A stretch of DNA of 64,000 bases, taken from Daphnia pulex. Its lineage: Eukaryota; Arthropoda; Branchiopoda; Diplostraca; Daphniidae. The stretch lies in contig NC_060019.1 of the NCBI RefSeq assembly GCF_021134715.1, forward strand, positions 2,418,001 to 2,482,000, read 5' to 3'. Below, one piece after another: positions 56,354-64,000 of the stretch. The notes beneath the pieces are model-generated. The model saw nothing but the letters and a program-made list of their open reading frames with translations, had not been told where the DNA came from and ran no database searches. A program made the translations under genes and the position numbers. Every line of letters starts with the position of its first letter. Position 1 is the first letter of the stretch.

Positions 56354-56581
56354 TCAAATTGTTATCTGAACGATGTGTGTTTTGATGTAAAGACAAGTTA
56401 ATGTTAAATTTTGTGTCTTCTGTGTTTTAATAAATTTAACCATACGACGAGACTGACCAACGGCAAGCGCTGTTGCGGCCAGAATGGTGAAAAAGAGGAA
56501 AAATTCTTTAGGCCTCAAATTAGGGGTAGGGTGAAATAAAACAATAGAAAAGGGCGCAGGGGAGGGGTGATCAAGCGCCAC
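56354..56581 (-). other. Conserved small ORF in repeat copy C (75 codons)
   Basis: Same frame as at 35,052-35,279, starting MALDHPSPAPF. Differences are limited to a few residues near the C-terminus. Confidence 0.3.
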
Positions 56582-57413
56582 CTAGAACATGTAAACTGTG
56601 AAGGGAGGGGACAAAACAAATTTCTACTTGTCTTGACTTCCGGAGAGACAAAATGAAAAAAAAAACAAATAACGATAGGGCGCCAAATTCAAAGTCACGA
56701 CTCCGTGGTGAACAATATGAAATATCATGGGCTATTATCAGCATAAAAATTTTATTTGCTTAAAATCAACATAGTGCTTGTAAACTGAACCCTTAGAAAT
56801 AATAAAGACCCTTGGGCACCTTCGGGATTTAAAGTTAGTTTAAGTTTAGTTTATAAAATCATTATAAAGTGTAGGATCAGTCTAGTCTAGTTACTACTGT
56901 TTACTTAACAAGTGGTGCCATCTATGTCTTAAATGTAAAAATGCTGAAAAAAATTCAAAATGTCCGATTTTTTACTTTTTAAACAAGCAATCCACCACTC
57001 AAGCGCACCAAATTCATTGACCACCCTTTTTTCTCATTCCGCTATGGGACCTAAAAATCTGTAATAATTCGGGCCTATCCGGTTTTCTACTCTGGATTCA
57101 CCTGTTTTTACATAATTTAAATATTTCCTGCCGTTCGGGAAATATTAAATGTTAAAGTTTGGGTTTTTCAAATTTTAAGATTTTTGGGGGGTTTTTGGTA
57201 TTGCTTTTTGGGTAAATGCTAACCTTTAAAAAACAAAAAATTCTTCTAAACGTTTTCTCGGCCATCCCTCAATACCAATCAAAAAGGAAATTACATTCCG
57301 TATTAGATTGGCCGAGTTATTCTCAATCTACTAAAGTGCAATTTTGACCAGTTTCCCACCCAGCCTAGTCACCATTTTTAATCACTCTCCCTCGCTTTCC
57401 TGGCGGATTACAG

Positions 57414-57530
57414 CCGAAGCATACGAGTTCTCTGCACCTCGGGCTTCATATTGCTGGCTACTAGACTATATGAAAGGGCCTACAGTATGTCCCCCGGTCT
57501 AAAGTGAAGGCCAGGAAAGCGTAGCTTCGG
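57414..57530 (+). repeat. 117-bp segment, orientation 1 (copy C)
   Basis: Essentially identical to 36,112-36,228, with the same borders and flanks. Confidence 0.9.
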
Positions 57531-57604
57531 AAATATAATAATTGCAATAGCCAATATCCCAACAACCAATAACTCCCAATAACTCCAATAACTGTTTGTT
57601 TAAT

Positions 57605-57962
57605 TCATTCACACGTTAGGGTAACATTACTAAATTGAGGAACCACTGAGGAACATGGATTGTAAAGCGCGCAACATACCATTACAATCTTATCAATGAT
57701 TGCGGAGGTATCATCTTTACATATTGCAATAGTCGAACGATGAAAAAGGCCTTGCAAAATACTGAATTTTTGTTTGGTTGCACCTATAACTCGCTTTCCC
57801 ATGTACTCTTATCCTTGTAAGTCCTCTCGAATCCTCAACTTCTTTGTTTAACAGCTGTGTTTGTTTACCAAGAAAAGAATGAATCGTAAGAGTTGCATTT
57901 TGTAAGGCAACTGCTTCGTGAATAGTAATTCCACGATCAGCCATGACCAAATCCTCATTCAT
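57605..57962 (-). pseudogene. ISL2EU/Harbinger-type transposase C-terminal fragment, copy C
   Basis: Reads MADRGITIHEAVALQNATL and EVEDSRGLTRIRVHGKAS. As in copy A, one extra base after RVH shifts the frame. The remainder (GATKQKFSILQGLFHRST) continues in the next frame at 57,605-57,802. Sharing of this insertion by A and C, but not B, orders the duplications. Confidence 0.75.
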
Positions 57963-59102
57963 TTTTCATCTGTTTTCTTTTTTGACGAAAAAATGTTCTT
58001 CGCAAAAGCGGGTACGTTTGAAAGACACAATAGACCAACATGAACCAAGTCAAACTCTTGATCCCGTGGACATATTTCATGGTGAGTATCCTTTACCAAG
58101 CCTGCCTGGACATACTAAGTTCAAGAAAAAATATTCGGAATTGGAACTGGAATTTGGTGGACCTAACTTAATGTACAAGAAGTGAAAACGAAAGAATGTC
58201 TCCATACTGATAAGAAAACCTGTTTCCTCTTTCTTACTATTTTGGGTTATGGAAACACGAGAATACGAAGCACAAACTATAATGCAACGCGCAGCTTGTC
58301 CATTGAGTTGAGCTCGATTATTATCTCTTCGGCAACCTTTCAAAATAAATGTTAAAACAATAAAACATTATCGATGCACATCTATAGAATTAGTGGCTAA
58401 CTTAGTACCAACATGGTTGTGATTCCAAATAGACTACTTCGTAGATGTTTAAAATTATTTTTAGTGGTTTATGTTACTTCACTATTCGCCAGTAAGGCTT
58501 GCAGCAGGCCTGTAAAAAAATATTAGCTTCTAGCAAACAAAAAATTCTTATATTAAAAACAATTTATTAAATGGATACCTAACAAAATAAATGTTTACAA
58601 ATCTGAAGTAGTGAAATTATGTGATACAACTGGGTAAATAAACAGCGAATTCAGTTGACAGAGGCTGACTTGCACGAATGATTTATTTCATCTAAAAAAT
58701 TCCACAACATTTTGAACTTACAAAACTCGAAATCAGACATAATGTTCTGTCATAGAATTAAGCAAACCAATTGAATCTAGATGTAGGTACACTAGACACA
58801 TAAATGATAACCAATTATGTAGCCGACAACTATCAGACATATGTTTTGTGACTGCCACGAGAACATTTTTTATTACAACATCGAAAATGTTGCCTATAAG
58901 CAATAGCAGCATCTAACGGTGGAATGAAAATCTTCGCAAACTTATTTAAAAAAATAACAAATGACAGGACTCATAGTAATGTAAACTGAAATACCTAAAT
59001 TGTACTAAGCTATCACCTACTTGCCAGTATCTTTCAAACTTTTGTCACCTAAAATATATTCTTTTAACTACCGTTCCACATTATAAATCCGGATGTCAAT
59101 GT

Positions 59103-61090
59103 AGGAAAACTAATTGATGGCATTCAGCCATGTTTTTAAGTGTGATGCCACAGATTGTGTAAGTGATTCATTTCTTAATGTTGAGGGAGCAACACACAGA
59201 ATCGATACCTCCAGAAAATTTGTTATGAACAAACAAATTATTTATCTGCCATCCTGATCAAGGAAGGTGACGAAACATAAAATTTTTCAAGAAGTTCACA
59301 AAATAAGTTATGTTCAGGGAATCACCCAGGGGGAAGAAAAGGGAGAAGAGGACAGTATATGGCCCCCTTATTTTCATACTTTCCTTTTCTCCCTTTTCTT
59401 CCCTCGGGTCGATTCTATGTGGATTCGGTCTCTAAAACCGTAATCATTAAGGATAAGATTTAAATTTGACGTATTTTCATAAAAATACGTCTCAAAATAC
59501 ATGGTAAAACCAATTGATGGCATTTACTTGCAATGTTTTCAAGTGCGATCCCACAGCTGGTGTTATTGATTCCTTTCTTGATGTTGAGGGAGCAACATAC
59601 ATAATCGATCTCTCCAGCAAATTTGTTGTGCAAAAACAAATTCTTGATCTGCCATCCTGATCAAGAAATGTGACAAAAAAAATTCAAGAAATTCACAAAA
59701 TTAGTTATCTTCAGAGGATCGGCCAGAAAATAAAAGGTAGAAGAGGAAAGTATGGGTCCCCCGCTTATATTTGCAATCTTTCATTTTCTCCCTTTTCTTC
59801 CCTCGGCCCGATTCTATGTGAATTTGCTCTGTAAAACCGTAAACATTAGAAATGCGATTTATATTTGACGTATTTTCATAAAAATACGTCTCAAAATACA
59901 TGGTAAATTAATTGATGACATTTATTAGCCACGTTTTCAAATGTGATCCCACAGCTTGTGTAATTAATTCCTTTCTTGATGTTTAGGAGGCAACAGACAT
60001 AATCGATCCCTCCTGCAAATTTGTTATGCACAAAAAAATTCTTGATCTGCCAGCCTGATCAAGTAAGGTGACAAAACAAAAAAAATTTCAAGAAATTCAC
60101 AAAATTAGTTATCTTCAGAGGATCGGCCAGAAAAGAAAATGTAGAAGAGGAAAGTATATGGGTCCCCCGCAAATATTTTCATCCTTTCCTTTTTTCCTTT
60201 TCTTATCTCGGCCCGATTCTATGTGAATTTGGTCTCTAAAACCGTAAACAATAGAGATACGATTTATATTTGAAGTATTTTCATAAAAATACGTCTCAAA
60301 ATACATGGTAAAACTAATTGATAGCATTTACTTGCAATGTTTTCAAATGTGATCCCACAGCTTGTGTAATTGATTCCTTTCTTGATGTTTATTGAGCAAC
60401 ACACATAATCGATCCCTCCAGCAAATGTGTTATGCACAAACAAATTCTTGATCTGCCATCCTGAAAAAGAAAGGTGACGGAATCTAAAAATTTTCAAGAA
60501 ATTCACAACATTCGTTATTTTCAGAAAATAGGCCAGAGGGAAGAAAAGAGAGAAGAGGAAAGTATGGTCCCTCCTAATTTTCATACTTTCCTTTTCTCCC
60601 TTTTCTTTCCTCGGATCGATTCTATGTGGATACGGTCTCTAAAACCGTAAACATTAAGGATAAGATTTAAATTTGACTTTTTTTCATAAAAATACGTCTC
60701 AAAATACGTGATAAAACTAATTGATGGAATTTAGCCATGTTTTTAAGTGTGATGTCACAGATTGTGTAAGTGATTCGTTTTTTATGTTGAGGGAGCAACA
60801 CACAGAATCGATCCCTCCAGCAAATTTGTTATGCACAAACAAATTTTTTATCTGCCATCCTGATCAAGAAAGGTGACGAAAAATAAAAAATTTTGAGAAA
60901 TTCACAAAATGAGTTATCTTCAGAGAATCGTCCAGAGAAAAGAAAAGGGAGAACAGGACAGTATGCCCCCCCCCTTATTTTCATACTTTCCTTGTCTCCC
61001 TTTTCTTCCCTCGGGCCGATTTTATGTGGATTTATTCGCTCTCTAAAACTGTAAACATTAGGGAAAAGATTAAATTTGACGTGTTTTAAT
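59103..61090. repeat. Five-unit tandem array with hairpins, copy C (unit about 400 bp)
   Basis: Units start near 59,103, 59,503, 59,902, 60,306 and 60,709. Each has the purine-rich arm (GAAGAAAAGGGAGAAG or close) and the matching pyrimidine-rich arm, plus the short hairpin around TTTTCATAAAAA. Units within the array differ from each other more than unit n of array A differs from unit n of array C, so the array predates the duplication. Confidence 0.88.
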
Positions 61091-61424
61091 AAAAAAATTT
61101 CACAGCAATTAGTGCTATAATAAAGCTTATTTGCGTTCCTTTTGATTAATGTTTTTCCCGAGATCCTAGTGTGAATTGTTAATTTACAATTAATAGTTTC
61201 GCGAGACAACATTTATCCCCATAAGAAATGCACGGGGGAAAAACGGACTCGGAGAAAACATGGCGAAATCCGCAATAGTGCGTTCGCCAACAAGGGTAAC
61301 TGGTCAGTCAATTCCTCTATTCGATCATAATCGAGAAGGAGTGGTAGCTAATTACTCGTACTCGTCCCTTGCAAAGACCGTTACTTTGATAAATTTACTC
61401 GTACACGATCATGTATTTATTCAC

Positions 61425-61980
61425 AAACCAAAAGTCAATCTTACTTAAAACATTGATAGTCTTAGTCTCTTATTGAGCATACCTTAGAAAAAATCTCCAG
61501 TGTAGTACCTCGCGGGTGGATCAAAGGTTCTTTATAGCCTAAAATTGATCTCATTGTGAAATCGAGAGCAATGCGGCCTTATCCAGAGTAAAAATATGCG
61601 GTGGTATCAACTGTTTTCAAGGAGCGACGATGACTTGCAAATATCATAACGAGTTCTACAGAAATACTCAATCTTTTCTGCGACAATAAATACCTACTGC
61701 TTTTCTCCGGCCAAACTAGAACAAAGAAAATTGAACTTTGGAGCGCTGACCTACAGCAGAAGAGAAATAGGTGTCACACAAAACACTCGGGTTACAATCA
61801 AACACATGGATTACTTAGTGCGGTGGACACAGACAAACTGTTGAATAGCTAATCTCGGCTCGGCGGACACCCCAGACTAATGTAAACGCTAGGACGAGGA
61901 TTGTTTACTCGTTGATCCTCCTGAGTTGGCAGAAAAACATTTTGCTGCCGGGAAGGGGCCTGAGTCAGCAATCGATCCGC
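61425..61980. other. Short intergenic stretch
   Basis: No gene, RNA or mobile-element end recognised. Confidence 0.45.
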
Positions 61981-61987
61981 AGCTCAA

Positions 61988-62596
61988 TTGACTCGTACTT
62001 CGTACCGGGAAACTAACAACGTCAAAAGAAGGAGACTGTTTTTGGGTGAAGGAGAAACAGCTGATGAGTTCACTACCCAAATAACATGTGATAACATTTC
62101 CTATGAAGACAGAGGAAAAATATTAGAACGTGCTTCTAGCTCCCAAACTGATGATGCCTTGGAAGTCAACAATTTGATTGTCCAAGAAGAAAGCAAGGTA
62201 CCACAAGAAAAATTCATTCATGCTCATTTGATTCGTATCTTCTTAATTGTTTAAATTGCTAAAGTTCCTCTTTCCTCATTACGGAATATTCTTCTATAAG
62301 TAGGTATGTGTCCCTTTGGATTATATTTTATTATAGTGTAATGTGATGTCTTGATCCCACCTGAAAAATTTTATTTGTGATTTGTTTGGATTCAGCCAAT
62401 GAAAAAAAATAGTTCTTCTCCAGATAGAATTACAATGGAAACTAACGTAAAAAAAAGGAGACTTTTCTTTGGTGAAGGAGCTGATGAGTTAACAACCCAA
62501 ATGAACATTTGTAATGAAGAAAGAGTAAGATTGGAACGTGCTTCTACCTCCAAAACTGCTGATGCCTATAGGAAGTTTCCGATTTGGAAACTTTAA
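61988..62596 (+). CDS. Unknown gene with two duplicated exons
   Basis: Block 1 (about 61,995-62,196) reads RRRLFLGEGETADEFTTQ, then ILERASSSQTDDALEV and EESK, ending at GTACCA. Block 2 starts at 62,397 after an acceptor GATTCAG and reads MKKNSSSPDRITMETN, then KKRRLFFGEGADELTTQM, LERASTSKTADAYRKF and a stop. The two blocks are clearly duplicates of one unit of about 45 residues. The basic KxRRLFFGEG start suggests a nuclear or nucleic-acid-related protein, but this is only composition. No family recognised. Confidence 0.4.
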
Positions 62597-62599
62597 AAA

Positions 62600-63280
62600 G
62601 CGCCTCTAGTGAGTGTGTCAGCTACTACGCTCAGCTACTTTTGAGAGCCTAGATGGCTCTTTTTAACGTTTCCACTTCACAAATTCTGACAAGCTCAACC
62701 CTAAAATCTCTGAAAATCGGCTTACTGTTACCCTGAAACCGGGATAGGGAAGCCAACACAGCCGACAGCCGTGAAGCGACCAGAAGTCTATAGCTCTGTT
62801 TCCACCGAAAAGTTTGTGATTTAAAAAAAAAATGTTTTTTCTCACATGAATTCTAATTTTTTTTTTTATTCATTTAAATAACAGCCTGTAATTTTCTAAT
62901 TTTCTTCAACCAAATAGAAATTAAGTTGTAGTAGCCTATTTTTTCGAATTAATCCAATTTGTCATCGTGCAGTTGTTTAAACTCTTTTGTCGTCTGCTAC
63001 TCATTTATGATGTGGTGTCTGACAAAAAGTGCGAAGTTTCTTATGTGATCATATTTGATTTAATCGCCAAGACATTCTTGAACGTAAAAGTCCTCAACTT
63101 GTGAACAATTTTGTTTAGAAAATAACATATTTAAATTTTTTAATTCTTGTTACTGAATCCTTTTATCTTACTGAAGTATACTCTAACAGGCAGGGAAAAT
63201 CACTGGCACTACAATATTATTTGGTTTACTATTGTATCTTTCGTTTCACCTGTTGAAACAGCTGTTGATTATTTACAGAA
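62600..63280. other. Intergenic stretch
   Basis: AT-rich, with A- and T-runs near 62,825 and 62,860. Nothing recognised. Confidence 0.45.
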
Positions 63281-63295
63281 CCACAACAATTAGAA

Positions 63296-64000
63296 ATGGT
63301 CAACGAGGATCGAAAAAACGTTCGTGACGACCGAGATCGCCGCAATGAAGATAGAGAACGTGATCGAGAGATAAAGTGATCGCGAGCGAGAACGCGACAA
63401 CAAAGATCGTGACCGTGGCAATAATGGAGACAACAAAGAACTTGCTAGAGACCGTGATCGTGAGAGAAGAGAACGTAAAAGGAAGAGATTACGCAGTCGC
63501 TCTCGTAGCCGTGATCGTACTACATGAAGACGTAGATCCAGATCCCAGTAATTAATTTTGATTATGTTTATCTAAAATTCCATTGATTCATTTGTTTTGG
63601 TGTTTCAGGTCACCAAGGCATCGCCGGGATCGTAAAGATGTGAAAACTGAGCAAGATGCAAGATCAGGAAGCAAGTGAAGGGAATAATGAACAGCAAGCG
63701 ATTAAAAAGGAGCCATTGTCGCTGGAAGAATTGCTGGCCAAAAAGGCAAAAAGAAAGCCGAAGAAGAGGAAAAGAGCAAACCCAAGTTTCTTACAAAAGA
63801 GGAATGTGCAGCTGAAGAAATGAGGAAGCAACAAGAGGAAGTTAAAAATATACGCAAACAGCAAGAAGAGGAAAGAGCCAAAAGAAACGCCTTTTTTAGG
63901 TTTGTATTAATATACTACGATATCTGTTCTTTTAGATTTTACATGGCATGTTTTAAAATTGATTCTAGGTGGCTGAAGAGACCAACAGGGAACCAGAACT
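63296..64000 (+). pseudogene. DDX23: DDX23/PRP28 (U5 snRNP DEAD-box helicase) pseudogene, 5' part
   Basis: From the ATG at 63,296 an RS/RD/RE-rich N-terminus reads MVNEDRKNVRDDRDRRNEDR and later KRLRSRSRSRDRTT, as in the U5-100K/PRP28 splicing helicase. An intron (63,549-63,608) separates RSRSQ from SPRHRRDRKDV. Then KKEPLSLEELLAKK and, in another frame, KPKFLTKEECAAEEMRKQQE match the conserved segment of DDX23 that precedes the helicase core. A second intron is at about 63,900-63,968. Frameshifts (near 63,370, 63,665 and 63,745) and a stop (TGA near 63,525) make it a pseudogene. Because introns are kept, it is a duplicated copy and not a retrocopy. The helicase core lies beyond the window. 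Confidence 0.75.

Larger units (their letters stand above)
55675..61424. repeat. Composite repeat, copy C (5.7 kb)
   Basis: Collinear with 34,385-40,092, including the SANT 3' remnant, AT-rich insert, small ORF, 117-bp segment (orientation 1), ISL2EU fragment and five-unit hairpin array. The SANT part has more defects than copy A (for example CATATCTAGTCTAAGGG at 55,861-55,877 and a CGACATTG duplication near 55,955). Confidence 0.85.

Overview
The window is eukaryotic, AT-rich, intron-containing and dominated by repeats. Several genes have short introns of about 50-120 nt with GT..AG borders. The mix of families (33-38-residue ankyrin arrays, IRE1/RNase L-like kinases, LRR proteins, a THAP/P-element transposase, a DIRS retroelement, ISL2EU-type DDE fragments) suggests an arthropod, most likely a cladoceran crustacean such as Daphnia. 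That assignment is inference from family content and is not proven by any single marker. Very few genes look intact. Most coding matter is transposon-derived or pseudogenised.

Layout. 1-5 kb: tRNA-like sequence, a small direct repeat, an ankyrin ORF (2446-3171) and a broken coiled-coil gene. 6.05-7.9 kb: first copy of a repeat carrying a two-exon SANT/Myb-like gene. 9.2-13.8 kb: two decayed IRE1/RNase L-like kinase modules followed by an ankyrin module. The ankyrin part is split by a 1,275-bp non-autonomous element whose terminal inverted repeats (TIRs) iterate a short motif. 13.8-19.35 kb: GC-richer, degenerate mobile DNA with three nested inverted-repeat pairs, a tandem repeat of about 305-311 bp and a GT31-like fragment. 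19,502-24,147: a nearly complete 4.65-kb DNA transposon with TIRs and an 8-bp target duplication. 26.7-32.0 kb: a THAP/P-element transposase gene on the minus strand whose long first intron holds an unidentified coding-like segment on the plus strand.

33.0-40.1 kb and 55.7-61.4 kb are large copies of one composite repeat. It contains SANT remnants, an ISL2EU transposase fragment and a five-unit array of about 400-bp units, each with a strong hairpin. A third, rearranged copy (46.7-49.7 kb) is tandemly expanded and interrupted by a truncated DIRS element (49.7-52.9 kb). Within this family a 117-bp segment bounded by short inverted repeats is present in both orientations.

40.2-46.6 kb holds three copies of a Dicer-derived stand-alone RNase III gene whose N-terminus looks like a myristoylation signal. 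The middle copy keeps all four catalytic acids but has a one-base frameshift. An LRR gene lies at 53.2-54.4 kb, a gene with duplicated exons at 62.0-62.6 kb, and the 5' part of a DDX23/PRP28 pseudogene runs off the right edge.

The most unusual items are the RNase III cluster beside hairpin arrays, the flipping 117-bp segment, and the 4.65-kb transposon of a family I cannot assign to a superfamily. No operon-like cooperation is expected. The genes relate to each other mainly by duplication and mobile-element insertion.
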